Source of the DNA: Actinomycetes bacterium
Lineage (GTDB): Bacteria; Actinomycetota; Actinomycetes; Propionibacteriales; Propionibacteriaceae
Reading direction: 5' to 3'
NCBI GenBank assembly: GCA_023458095.1
Contig: JAEXAS010000021.1
Location: forward strand, 1 to 64,000
DNA length: 64,000 bases
A program made the translations under genes and the position numbers. Below, piece by piece: positions 1 through 7,297 of this stretch. The notes under the pieces are model-generated. The model was given only the letters and a program-made list of their open reading frames with translations. It was not told the DNA's origin and ran no database searches. How positions within the stretch are numbered: position 1 is the first letter of the stretch; each line of letters begins with the position of its first letter.

Positions 1-24
1 ACGCTACTGGGCGCCCAGTAGCGT
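1..24. terminator. Perfect palindrome, probable terminator hairpin
   Basis: The first 24 bases are a perfect palindrome with a 12-base half, ACGCTACTGGGC. It lies 67 bases beyond the rpsN stop on the minus strand, so it could end the rpsN operon and perhaps also a convergent gene outside the window. There is no T-run. The window edge cuts off the context, so the role is inferred from position and symmetry. Confidence 0.45.
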
Positions 25-91
25 CGCGGCCTAAACGTAGCGTCGGGGGCGGGTGTGACGGGTGACTGGTCCCTTTTGGTGGTGGTTGGGC

Positions 92-394
92 TCACCACGA
101 GGACTTGGTGATGCCGGGCAGTTCGCCGTTGTGGGCCATGGTGCGGAAGCGGATGCGAGACACTCCTGCCCGTCGCAGGTAGCCGCGGGGTCGTCCGTCG
201 ATGGCGTCGCGATTGCGCAGGCGTACCGGGCTGGCGTCGCGCGGCAGTTTGGCCAAGGCAGCCTGGGCGGCCATCCGCTCGTCCAGGGTTTGCGCGGTTC
301 GGGCGGTGGCCTTCAGTTCCGCACGGCGGGCGGCATAGGCCGCCACGATTCGACGGCGTCGCTGATCGGCCACGATCTTGGACTTCTTTGCCAT
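92..394 (-). CDS. rpsN: 30S ribosomal protein S14, zinc-independent paralogue
   Basis: This is the 100-residue S14 of the small ribosomal subunit, beginning MAKKSKIVADQRRRRIVA and ending in the S14 C-terminus GELPGITKSSW. It is the long form without the CxxC zinc pairs found in short S14 proteins. It is the last gene of a three-gene operon, and its ATG shares one base with the L33 stop codon (TGATG). The operon runs away from a Zur box at 816-838, so expression is expected under zinc limitation, when C-minus forms replace zinc-binding ribosomal proteins. Family assignment is firm. Regulation is inferred from the box. Confidence 0.95.
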   Translation of the reverse strand: MAKKSKIVADQRRRRIVAAYAARRAELKATARTAQTLDERMAAQAALAKLPRDASPVRLRNRDAIDGRPRGYLRRAGVSRIRFRTMAHNGELPGITKSSW

Positions 395-564
395 CAGCGG
401 GTCTCCTTGAACTCGACGTGACGACGCAGGATCGGGTCGTATTTGCGAACCACCAGGCGGTCGGGGTCATTGCGGCGATTCTTGCGGGTCACATAGGTGT
501 AGCCGGTGCCGGCGGTGGAGCGCAGCTTGATGATCGGGCGCAGATCTTTGGTGGATTTTGCCAT
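394..564 (-). CDS. rpmG: 50S ribosomal protein L33, cysteine-free type
   Basis: This 56-residue protein starts MAKSTKDLRPIIKLRSTAG and ends RRHVEFKETR, the usual L33 pattern. It has no cysteine, so it is the zinc-independent paralogue. The start at 564 overlaps the L28 stop by one base (TAATG) and its own stop overlaps the rpsN start by one base, so the three genes are translationally coupled. It belongs to the large ribosomal subunit. Length and both overlaps support these boundaries. Confidence 0.93.
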   Translation of the reverse strand: MAKSTKDLRPIIKLRSTAGTGYTYVTRKNRRNDPDRLVVRKYDPILRRHVEFKETR

Positions 565-800
565 TACAGCTTCACCCCTTGCGCGAGTAGGCGGGCCGCG
601 ACTGCGTCGATCCCGTGGCGATCAATGAGGCGGATGCCTCGCGGGTTGAGGGTGAGTCGGACGTGCCGCCCCAGGCTCGGCACCCAGTAGCGCCGGGACT
701 GCACATTGACCGCGAAGTGGCGCCGGGTTCGCCGATGGGAGTGGGAGACGTTGTTGCCGAAGCCGGGCCGGGCTCCGGTTACCTGACAGGTGCGAGACAT
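564..800 (-). CDS. rpmB: 50S ribosomal protein L28
   Basis: The 78-residue product begins MSRTCQVTGARPGFGNNVSHSHRRTRR, cited here only as the family's N-terminal block (residues 1-27), and contains the L28 core RRYWVPSLGRHVRLTL. The start at 800 is preceded on the minus strand by GGAGGG, a good ribosome-binding site. An upstream in-frame ATG at 857 would run through the Zur box and the divergent L31 start, so it was rejected. A lone Cys5 remains but there is no CxxC pair. It is first in the rpmB-rpmG-rpsN operon, with its start 16 bases from the Zur box. Confidence 0.94.
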   Translation of the reverse strand: MSRTCQVTGARPGFGNNVSHSHRRTRRHFAVNVQSRRYWVPSLGRHVRLTLNPRGIRLIDRHGIDAVAARLLAQGVKL

Positions 801-815
801 CCAGCAGCCCTCCAG

Positions 816-838
816 TTGATAATGAGAATGATTATCAA
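816..838. promoter_or_regulatory. Zur operator between divergent ribosomal-protein operons
   Basis: This 23-base imperfect palindrome has arms TTGATAAT and ATTATCAA around an AT-rich centre, close to the actinobacterial Zur consensus TGAAAATGATTTTCA. It sits in the middle of a gap of only 55 bases between the start codons of rpmB (minus) and rpmE2 (plus). Bound Zur would block both promoters. Every ribosomal protein on both sides lacks its zinc-binding cysteine pairs, as expected of a Zur regulon. Confidence 0.88.
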
Positions 839-855
839 CTAGGGTACCAGTCATC

Positions 856-1125
856 ATGACTCGAAACCTGCATCCCGACTACCGACCCGTTGTGTTCCGC
901 GACAAGTCAGCCGGCCTGATCTTCCTGACTCGTTCCACTGCGGCCAGCACCAAGACCATCGAGTATCAGGGCGACACCTATCCCTTGGTCGACGTAGAGA
1001 TATCCAGTGCAAGTCATCCGTTCTGGACTGGACGTGATCACGTCATCGACGCCGAGGGGCGTGTGGACCGATTCCGGCGGCGCTATTCCGGACGGGGCGT
1101 CACGGCTGAGGTGGGGCGGCGATGA
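856..1125 (+). CDS. rpmE2: 50S ribosomal protein L31 type B, zinc-independent
   Basis: This 89-residue protein begins MTRNLHPDYRPVVFRDKS and has the type B motif SSASHPFWTG. It lacks the CxxC found in zinc-binding L31. ATG 856 lies 18 bases after the Zur palindrome, with AGGG at 841-844 as a weak Shine-Dalgarno. Its TGA overlaps the L36 ATG (ATGA). It heads the rightward C-minus operon. The very short leader suggests a transcript that starts inside or just after the Zur box. Confidence 0.95.
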   Translation: MTRNLHPDYRPVVFRDKSAGLIFLTRSTAASTKTIEYQGDTYPLVDVEISSASHPFWTGRDHVIDAEGRVDRFRRRYSGRGVTAEVGRR

Positions 1126-1244
1126 AGGTCCGTAACTCGCTGCGGGCGCTCAAGCGAGTTCCCGGCGCTCAGGTTGTCCACCGTCATGGGCGGGTCTTCG
1201 TGATCAACAAGCCGGACTCCCGGATGAAGGCCAGGCAAGGATGA
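1122..1244 (+). CDS. rpmJ2: 50S ribosomal protein L36 type B (YkgO-like)
   Basis: This 40-residue protein runs from MKVRNSLRALKRVPGAQVV to SRMKARQG. It is the L36 paralogue without the CxxC...CxxxxH zinc ribbon. It overlaps the upstream L31 stop and the downstream CobW-like start by ATGA junctions on both sides, so it is tightly coupled in the operon. It binds the large subunit in place of zinc-containing L36. It is short, but sequence and context identify it well. Confidence 0.92.
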   Translation: MKVRNSLRALKRVPGAQVVHRHGRVFVINKPDSRMKARQG

Positions 1245-2335
1245 GCGCCGCACAGACTCCCGTGATCCTCATCAGTGGCATCGACCCTGAGCCGATGGCG
1301 GCGCTGACCATCGCCCTGCAGTGGGACCTGCCGGACGCGGTGGTGGTGCACCACGAGGTGGATATCGACGCCGAGATCTTGACCCGAACCATCAGCGACC
1401 AGCGCGGTCTGATCCAGCGACGCGAGATCAGCCTGGCGCATGCCTGCGTGAGCTGCGCGATTCGTGGCGATGTGGTGCCCACCCTCGAATACCTGGCAGC
1501 CAAGGGGCGCTGGGGCGCCATCATCGCTCAGCTACCCGAAACCGCAGAGGCTGCCCAGGTCTGTCGAGCGATCGGTTACGACCCGAAGGCTGCGCCGCAT
1601 GCGCGCATCTCGGCGGCCCTGGTCGCCATGGACGGTGCTTCGGTCGCCGAGGATCTGCTGGGCGACGATCTGCTCGTCGAGCGTGGCCTCCCGGTGCGTG
1701 ACGACGATGAGCGCGGCGTGGGGGAGACTGCTGCCTCGCTGGTGGAATATGCCGATCTCGTGGTGGCCGAAGGGCTGACGCCCGACGGGCGGTCACTGCT
1801 GCAGGCACTGATGCGTCCGGGGGTGCCGGTGGTTGACGCCGCCGCTGAAGTGGATTCGGCTGCTCTCCTGGTCGGCCCGCACCACCACGAGGCCAGCGAG
1901 GATTGGGTGCAGGTCATTCGGCGTGAGCCGCTGACCGGAGTGTCGACGGAAGCTGCCTGGCAGTTGGATCTGTCTTCGGATCGTCCCTTCCATCCTGAAC
2001 GGCTGCGCCAACGCATCGAAGATCTCGGGCGCGGTCGCCGTCGCTCTCGAGGGTGCTTCTGGCTGCCCACTCGTCCGAATCAGGTATGTCAGTGGGACGG
2101 TGCCGGTGGCATGGTCAGCATCGGTGTGGCCGACGATTGGTCTGAAGGTGACCAACTGACCCGGATTGTGGTCGTCGGCACCGACGCCGGACGAGAGGAA
2201 CTGGCGCACGCCTTCGAAGACTGCCTGTTGACCGATCAAGAGGTGGCTGAGCGTGGTCGCTACTGGGAGGTCAACACCGACGGGATGGAGCCCTGGCTGG
2301 GCCCGGTTCCCTATCTCATGGCGCGAGGTGCGTGA
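1241..2335 (+). CDS. CobW/G3E-like protein with degenerate P-loop (Mrf-like)
   Basis: This 364-residue protein resembles CobW/G3E metallochaperones in layout: an N-terminal beta strand and loop (residues 7-20), a cysteine motif ACVSCAIRGD (Cys69 and Cys72) where the family has CxCC, and a C-terminal domain around GCFWLPTRPNQVCQWDG. The Walker A position reads ISGIDPEPMA, with no Gly-Lys-Thr, so GTP binding looks lost. Mycobacteria encode a related Zur-controlled protein (Mrf) that helps place hibernation factor on C-minus ribosomes. Its position between rpmJ2 and rpmF2 makes that role plausible here. It overlaps both neighbours (ATGA, TGATG). Function by homology is inferred, not shown. Confidence 0.75.
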   Translation: MSAAQTPVILISGIDPEPMAALTIALQWDLPDAVVVHHEVDIDAEILTRTISDQRGLIQRREISLAHACVSCAIRGDVVPTLEYLAAKGRWGAIIAQLPETAEAAQVCRAIGYDPKAAPHARISAALVAMDGASVAEDLLGDDLLVERGLPVRDDDERGVGETAASLVEYADLVVAEGLTPDGRSLLQALMRPGVPVVDAAAEVDSAALLVGPHHHEASEDWVQVIRREPLTGVSTEAAWQLDLSSDRPFHPERLRQRIEDLGRGRRRSRGCFWLPTRPNQVCQWDGAGGMVSIGVADDWSEGDQLTRIVVVGTDAGREELAHAFEDCLLTDQEVAERGRYWEVNTDGMEPWLGPVPYLMARGA

Positions 2336-2505
2336 TGGCCGTCCCTAAGCGTCGTCAGTCGCGCAGTCGAACCAGGCATCGCCGCTCCCAATGGAAGTCG
2401 GCGGCCCCTGATCTGGTACCGATCCGGCTGCACGGCCAGATTCATCGCGTACCGCGCCGACTGGTCCGCGCTCTTCAGTGCGGCCTCATCGATCCGCCGT
2501 CGTGA
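2335..2505 (+). CDS. rpmF: 50S ribosomal protein L32, zinc-independent
   Basis: This 56-residue protein begins MAVPKRRQSRSRTRHRRSQW, the L32 N-terminus. The usual zinc ribbon is gone: only one cysteine (Cys49) remains near the C-terminus LQCGLIDPPS. The ATG overlaps the stop of the CobW-like gene (TGATG). It completes a rightward set of L31, L36 and L32. It was easy to miss because it is short, but sequence and coupling are clear. Confidence 0.92.
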   Translation: MAVPKRRQSRSRTRHRRSQWKSAAPDLVPIRLHGQIHRVPRRLVRALQCGLIDPPS

Positions 2506-2549
2506 TCGCTGGGTCGAAACCTCAAACCACCCAACAGATAGGAATACCG

Positions 2550-2828
2550 ATGAACTCCACCCAGCTTGCCGCTGCACTGGACGCCCGGACGGGAATCGGG
2601 GCCGCGATGGCTTCCGATATCGCCAAGGTCGTCTTTGAACTCATCGCGGCGGAATTGGCCGCAGGGGGCAAGGTGAGTCTGTCCGGTTTCGGGAGCTTCG
2701 AAGCTCGCGATCGGGCGGCCCGCGCCGGCCGGAATCCGCAGACCGGTGCGCCCCTGGTGGTTCCCGCGCACCGATCGGTGGTGTTTCGACCGGCAGGCGC
2801 GCTTCGCGTCCAGCTCAATAGGGACTGA
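2550..2828 (+). CDS. HU-family DNA-binding protein
   Basis: This 92-residue protein fits bacterial HU. It has the N-terminal helical part (residues 1-45), the turn GKVSLSGFGSFEARDRAARA and the DNA-binding arm with GRNPQTG. It lacks the long Lys/Ala-rich tail of mycobacterial HupB. ATG 2550 is preceded by ATAGGAA. Starts further upstream lack a ribosome-binding site. It lies 44 bases after rpmF in the same direction, so it may be the last gene of the Zur-controlled operon. Nucleoid binding follows from the family. Zinc control is inference. Confidence 0.88.
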   Translation: MNSTQLAAALDARTGIGAAMASDIAKVVFELIAAELAAGGKVSLSGFGSFEARDRAARAGRNPQTGAPLVVPAHRSVVFRPAGALRVQLNRD

Positions 2829-2855
2829 GGGCGAGCAAGGGTGAAAGAGCCACGT

Positions 2856-2898
2856 GGCCCTGCCAGGCCGATCGGGGGGGTTCTGGCCTGGCGGGGCC
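2856..2898 (+). terminator. Hairpin after the HU gene
   Basis: GGCCCTGCCAGGCC (2856-2869) pairs with GGCCTGGCGGGGCC (2885-2898), giving a 14-pair stem with one G-T pair and a 15-base loop, 27 bases beyond the HU stop. The downstream run is only TT. It is the likely end of the rpmE2-to-HU operon. Confidence 0.6.
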
Positions 2899-3038
2899 TT
2901 GGCCCACGATCCCGGGGGGATCTGGATAATTCCAGGGTAGATCGCTGTCGGTGCGCGAACTGTGAAACCGCTGAGATCTTCGAAAACTCTGCGGACGCAG
3001 GAGCGATTCGTGGCGGCGCGGGCGTGTCGAGTCGGCGG

Positions 3039-3899
3039 TCAGGCGACGGTCAAGACCTCGGCGCCGTCATCGGTGACGACCAAGGTGGCTTCCCACTGGG
3101 CCACCCGGCTGCCGTCGTTGGTGACAACCGTCCAACCGTCGTCCCAGACGTGGGAGCGGTAGTCGCCCATCGCGAGCATGGGCTCGATGGTGAAGGTCAT
3201 GCCTGGTTCCATGACCTCGTTGTAGCGAGGGTTATCGAAGTGGGGGATCACCAACCCGGAGTGGAAGGCGGTGTGGACGCCGTGCCCGGTGTAGTCCCGC
3301 ACGACTCCGTAGTTGAAGCGCTTGGCATAGGCCTCGATGACCCGGCCAATCACGTTGATCTCCCGCCCAGGACGAACCGCCTTGATGCCGCGCTCCATGG
3401 CCTGCTTGGTTCGCTCAGCCAAGAGTCGGGATTCCTCGTCGAGTTCGCCGACGCCGTAGGTGGCGCAGTTATCTCCGTGGACGCCGTCGACATAGGCCGT
3501 TACGTCGATCTTGATCAGATCGCCATCCTCCAGCGGACGGGCATCGGGGATGCCATGGCAGATCACCTCGTTCACCGAGGTGCAGCAGGCCTTCGGGAAA
3601 CCGCGATAGCCGAGAGTGGAGGGGTAGGCGTTGTTGTCGATGAGGAACTGATGAATCGCTTCGTCGATCTCGTCGGTGGTGACCCCCGGCGCCAGCATCG
3701 CCTCGCCGATGGCCAACGATTGTGCGGCGATCCGTCCGGCGACCCGCATCTTTTCGATGGTTTCCGGTGTTTGCACATCAGGTCCGTCATAGCGCTCAGG
3801 GCGGTCGCGGCCGACGTACGGAGGGCGTTGGATGGTTTCTGGCACGGCACGCTCAGGGGAGACTGCGTATGGCTTAACAGGGGTCACAAGGGCGATCAT
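3039..3899 (-). CDS. map: Methionine aminopeptidase, type I
   Basis: This cytosolic enzyme removes the initiator methionine from new proteins. The 286-residue product has the pita-bread fold motifs: His115 in ICHGIP, metal ligands Asp132 and Asp143 (KIDVTAYVDGVHGDN), His206 in YTGHGVH, Glu239 in TIEP and Glu270 in QWEA. An N-terminal extension of about 40 residues matches the actinobacterial MapB type. The start at 3899 was preferred to 3938, because the longer form reaches back over the promoter of the divergent gene at 3937. It is probably monocistronic. Confidence 0.93.
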   Translation of the reverse strand: MIALVTPVKPYAVSPERAVPETIQRPPYVGRDRPERYDGPDVQTPETIEKMRVAGRIAAQSLAIGEAMLAPGVTTDEIDEAIHQFLIDNNAYPSTLGYRGFPKACCTSVNEVICHGIPDARPLEDGDLIKIDVTAYVDGVHGDNCATYGVGELDEESRLLAERTKQAMERGIKAVRPGREINVIGRVIEAYAKRFNYGVVRDYTGHGVHTAFHSGLVIPHFDNPRYNEVMEPGMTFTIEPMLAMGDYRSHVWDDGWTVVTNDGSRVAQWEATLVVTDDGAEVLTVA

Positions 3900-3936
3900 A
3901 GTTCTAGGCCGCCAACTCTCCACGCTGGGAGGAACC

Positions 3937-4161
3937 ATGACCGAAGGTGACTGGTACTACTGCCTCAAGCATCATCACGTCGAGCCGTTCGAAGGATGTA
4001 AGGCGGCTGATCGACTGGGTCCCTATGACAATGCCCTCGACGCCTCTCATGCCCTGGAACGGGTCGCTGAACGAAATCAGGAGTGGGACGGTGAGGATGA
4101 GGATGAAGAGGCCTGGGAGGTTGCCGATGACGATGGCTGGCCGCAAGACCCAGCCCGGTAG
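3937..4161 (+). CDS. Small acidic protein of unknown function
   Basis: This 74-residue protein starts MTEGDWYYCLKHHHVEP and ends with a strongly acidic stretch (DGEDEDEEAWEVADDDGW). ATG 3937 follows AGGAA at a good distance. It lies between map and glnA2. From memory, similar short YYCLKHHxVE proteins occur next to glnA2 in other actinobacteria, but no function is known to me. The Cys-His-His-His cluster near residues 9-14 could bind metal, which is only a guess. No membrane segment or signal peptide is visible. Confidence 0.75.
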   Translation: MTEGDWYYCLKHHHVEPFEGCKAADRLGPYDNALDASHALERVAERNQEWDGEDEDEEAWEVADDDGWPQDPAR

Positions 4162-4178
4162 TGAGATTGGGACATTCT

Positions 4179-4194
4179 GTAACCAGACTGAAAC
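4179..4194 (+). promoter_or_regulatory. GlnR-type box upstream of glnA2
   Basis: GTAAC-n6-GAAAC (GTAAC CAGACT GAAAC) exactly fits the actinobacterial GlnR half-box pair gTnAC-n6-GaAAC. It ends 23 bases before the glnA2 start. The neighbouring 11-base-spaced positions match poorly, so only one pair is convincing. A second, more complete box lies upstream of glnA1 at 32805-32842. Confidence 0.7.
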
Positions 4195-4217
4195 ATGCGC
4201 GAAGGCAGACTGATTCC

Positions 4218-5555
4218 ATGGATAAGCAGACCGAATTCGTGCTCCGCACCATGGAAGAGCGGGACGTCCGCTTCGTCCGGCTGTGGTTCACCGACGTTTT
4301 GGGCTTTCTGAAGTCCGTCGCGATCGCCCCTGCAGAGCTGGAGGGCGCTTTCAGTGAGGGCATCGGCTTTGACGGCTCGGCCATTGAGGGCTTCGCGCGC
4401 GTCTATGAGTCCGACATGGTCGCCCACCCTGACCCGTCCACCTTCCAGTTGCTGCCCTGGCGGGGGAGCAGCCAGGGCACGGCTCGCATGTTCTGCGACA
4501 TCCGACTTCCCGATGGCTCGCCGTCCTTCGCTGATCCGCGCTATGTGCTCAAGCGGACCCTGAAGAAGGCCTCCGAGATGGGCTTCACCTACTACACCCA
4601 TCCCGAAATCGAGTTCTATCTGTTCAAGCAGCCGATCGTGCCCGGTGAGGCCCCCACCCCCGCCGACCAGTCCGGCTACTTCGATCACACCACCACCAGC
4701 CCCGGTGCGGATTTCCGCCGCCAGGCGATCACCTTGTTGGAGCAGATGGGGATCTCGGTGGAGTTCAGCCATCACGAGGGTGGCCCCGGTCAGCAGGAGA
4801 TCGACCTGCGCTATGCCGACGCCCTCACCATGGCCGATGCCATCATGACTTTCCGAGTGGTGGTCAAAGAGGTTGCGGTGATGCAGAACCTCTTCGCGTC
4901 GTTCATGCCCAAGCCGCTGGGCAACCAGCCCGGCTCCGGCATGCACACCCACGTCTCGCTGTTCGAGGGCGACAAGAACGCCTTCTACGACGCCAGCGCC
5001 GAGTTCCACCTCTCCAAGACCGGCCGACAGTTCATCGCTGGTCTGCTCAAGCACGCCGGGGAGATCACTGCAGTCACCAATCAGTGGGTGAACTCCTACA
5101 AGCGACTGGTTTCCGGCGCGGAGGCGCCCAGCTACATCTGCTGGGGACGCAACAACCGCTCGGCCCTGGTGCGCGTACCGATGTACAAGCCGAACAAGGG
5201 CGCCTCGGCGCGCGTGGAGCTGCGCTCCATCGATTCGGCGGCCAACCCCTACCTCGCCTACGCGATGGTGCTGGCGGCGGGCCTGTCGGGCATTGAGAAC
5301 GAGTTGGATCTGCCCGAGGGTGCTGAGGACGACGTCTGGAGCCTGACCGATCGGCAGCGCCAGTCCTTGGGAATCTCTCCGCTGCCACGCAGCCTGGGCA
5401 ATGCGATCGACATCATGGAGGGCTCGCAGTTGGTCGCCGACACACTCGGCGAACACGTGTTTGAGTTCTTCCTGCGCAACAAGAAAGCGGAGTACGAGGC
5501 CTACCGCAGTGAGGTCACTGCCTGGGAGCTCAACCACTCACTTCCGACGCTGTGA
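4218..5555 (+). CDS. glnA2: Glutamine synthetase, GlnA2 type
   Basis: This enzyme makes glutamine from glutamate, ammonia and ATP. The 445-residue protein begins MDKQTEFVLRTMEERDVRFV and carries the GS signatures FDGSAIEGF, NQWVNSYKRL and the metal/substrate block PEIEFYLF. It has no adenylylation-site tyrosine motif (NLYDLP-like): that region reads GAEDDVWSLTDRQ. That is the pattern of actinobacterial GlnA2, which GlnE does not modify. ATG 4218 was chosen by family length. A GlnR box sits just upstream. In mycobacteria glnA2 adjoins glnE. Here an export operon separates them. Confidence 0.93.
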   Translation: MDKQTEFVLRTMEERDVRFVRLWFTDVLGFLKSVAIAPAELEGAFSEGIGFDGSAIEGFARVYESDMVAHPDPSTFQLLPWRGSSQGTARMFCDIRLPDGSPSFADPRYVLKRTLKKASEMGFTYYTHPEIEFYLFKQPIVPGEAPTPADQSGYFDHTTTSPGADFRRQAITLLEQMGISVEFSHHEGGPGQQEIDLRYADALTMADAIMTFRVVVKEVAVMQNLFASFMPKPLGNQPGSGMHTHVSLFEGDKNAFYDASAEFHLSKTGRQFIAGLLKHAGEITAVTNQWVNSYKRLVSGAEAPSYICWGRNNRSALVRVPMYKPNKGASARVELRSIDSAANPYLAYAMVLAAGLSGIENELDLPEGAEDDVWSLTDRQRQSLGISPLPRSLGNAIDIMEGSQLVADTLGEHVFEFFLRNKKAEYEAYRSEVTAWELNHSLPTL

Positions 5556-5575
5556 CCTGATTTCGTCTGAAGATT

Positions 5576-5613
5576 CGGCCCGAATTGGTGTCAATGACTG
5601 TCAATCCGGGCCG
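5576..5613. terminator. Hairpin after glnA2
   Basis: CGGCCCGAATTG (5576-5587) pairs with CAATCCGGGCCG (5602-5613) through a 14-base loop, with one G-T pair. It starts 21 bases beyond the glnA2 stop. No T-run follows. The remaining 180 bases to the convergent adaptor gene hold nothing I recognise. Confidence 0.55.
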
Positions 5614-5797
5614 CAACACGGTTCAATAGGGGCTGGTCGGCTTACGCAACGCGTTGACAGTTGACTCGAGGGGTGGTCTGCGGGGGGCGGACCTAACTGA
5701 GAATCACGCCGACGAGCGGGTCCGTCGAGGTTGCAGGGGTGCATCTCGACGGATTCGCATTTTCCGGGCCCGACCCCCAGCAGGTCTGCGCTCCTTC

Positions 5798-7297
5798 TCA
5801 CTTACTGGGCTGTGAGCTCGGCTGACTCGCCGTACTCGAGCTTCCGGACTTGGACGCCGACGATGAGCTCGATGAACTCGACGAGCGAGACCGATTGCGG
5901 GTCGTCGAGTTGGACGGTATCTCGGCGCTGCGATCGGCCAGAACCACCACGGCGCCCGCTGTCAGTCCCTCAGTGATCTCGACCAGTCCGCCGCCGACAG
6001 CCCCGGTGCTCACCGTTGTCGAGGTGGGTGTGTCGGAGCCGGTGTTGAGAACCAGGACGGTCCCGGTGCCCGTGCCCGTGGGAGTCAGCGCCGAGGCCGG
6101 TACGGTCACCACGCCGGTCACCGAGGTGACCGGGATCGCCACCGAGGCCTTCGCGCCGTCAGCCAGAAGCTTGCCCGGATCGCGCACCGTGACGGTGGTT
6201 GTGAAGGTCGGGTTACCGCTGGTCCCGCTGGTCTCCAGCACGTTGATGTTGGTGATGGTGCCGGTCAGTGAGGTCGAGGACCCCGCTGCAGTCACCGTGG
6301 CTGAACCACCGACGCGCAAGGTACTGCGGGTGGTCAGGGGTACTTCGAAGCTGACCTGCGCATTGCCGCTGCCCACGATGGTGATGCTTCCAGCACTGGC
6401 TGAATCGCCCTTACTCAACGTGACCGCGCCGACGGTGCCGGAGATCGGTGCCAGCAGCTCGGCGGCATCGACGTCGTCGGTTGCGCTATTCAGCTTCTGC
6501 TGAGCTGACAACACCGCGGCCTTCGCCTGCGCCACCTGGGACGCGCTCACCGAGGTCGTCGTTGTCGACTTCGCTGCCGAACTGGTGCTGGTGGGGTGCT
6601 TCAGGAAGGCTTGCAGGCGCTGATCTGCGGCAGTGACCCCGGCCCGTGCCTTTGCGCACGCCGCCAGGTCCGCCAGCGTCGGCTCGGTCGAGGCTGTGGC
6701 CGATGCCGTAGGTGACGGCGATGCCGAAGGAGTGGCTCCAGTGTCGTCGGTGGAGGTCTGCACGTCCTCGTTGATCCAGGTCAGGATCGGGTCGCACGCG
6801 GCCGATTCGGCCTTGACTGCAGTACTGAGCGCACCTGCGACCTTGTTCAACGTCGCCAAATCAACACTGGTGCTGCTGCCCGACGCTCCGGACGGGCCGT
6901 TCCCGCTCGACGAACTGGAGGGATTCTGGGCGTTGTACAGGCTCAGCTTTGCTTGGGCCAAACTGGTTTCGGCCTCCAGCACGGCCAGCGTGAGCGCCCG
7001 GGTGTCCAGCTTGGCCAGCACCTGGCCGGCGCTGACCTGATCGCCCACGGCAACCTTCACCGTGCGCACTGTTCCGTCCGCGGTGAACGTGGCCGCGACG
7101 GTGTTCTTGCGGCTGATGGATCCACTGGTGGTGTACACCTGCGCCACATCGCCGGCGGCTGCCGTGGCGGTCACCCACCGCGAACTCGTGGCGGAGGAGG
7201 CATTGGCAGCGCCAACCCCGACGGCGGCCACCACGGCCAGCGCCACCGCACCAATCAGTCCGGCCCGTAGGCGTCGGTTCCCGATGAAGGTCATCAT
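5798..7297 (-). CDS. HlyD/MacA-like efflux adaptor, last gene of operon
   Basis: This 499-residue extracytoplasmic adaptor has an N-terminal membrane segment (about residues 10-33), a biotinyl-lipoyl half motif GTVRTVKVAVGDQVSAGQVLAKLD near residues 73-96, a helical hairpin region with a long Ser/Thr-rich insertion (about 125-215), a second lipoyl half (GTVGAVTLSKGDS) and a beta-barrel. The C-terminus is a Ser/Arg tail. It overlaps the permease stop by ATGA at 7294-7297. In diderms such proteins bridge to TolC. In a monoderm the adaptor must end in the wall or act on the permease. It is the second adaptor in the operon. Confidence 0.85.
   Translation of the reverse strand: MMTFIGNRRLRAGLIGAVALAVVAAVGVGAANASSATSSRWVTATAAAGDVAQVYTTSGSISRKNTVAATFTADGTVRTVKVAVGDQVSAGQVLAKLDTRALTLAVLEAETSLAQAKLSLYNAQNPSSSSSGNGPSGASGSSTSVDLATLNKVAGALSTAVKAESAACDPILTWINEDVQTSTDDTGATPSASPSPTASATASTEPTLADLAACAKARAGVTAADQRLQAFLKHPTSTSSAAKSTTTTSVSASQVAQAKAAVLSAQQKLNSATDDVDAAELLAPISGTVGAVTLSKGDSASAGSITIVGSGNAQVSFEVPLTTRSTLRVGGSATVTAAGSSTSLTGTITNINVLETSGTSGNPTFTTTVTVRDPGKLLADGAKASVAIPVTSVTGVVTVPASALTPTGTGTGTVLVLNTGSDTPTSTTVSTGAVGGGLVEITEGLTAGAVVVLADRSAEIPSNSTTRNRSRSSSSSSSSSASKSGSSSTASQPSSQPSK

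Noticed and set aside
2841..3950. Plus-strand frame opposite map
   Set aside because: The minus strand encodes a full methionine aminopeptidase with all metal ligands.
4077..5537. Minus-strand frame opposite glnA2
   Set aside because: No domain recognised. The plus-strand glutamine synthetase is complete.
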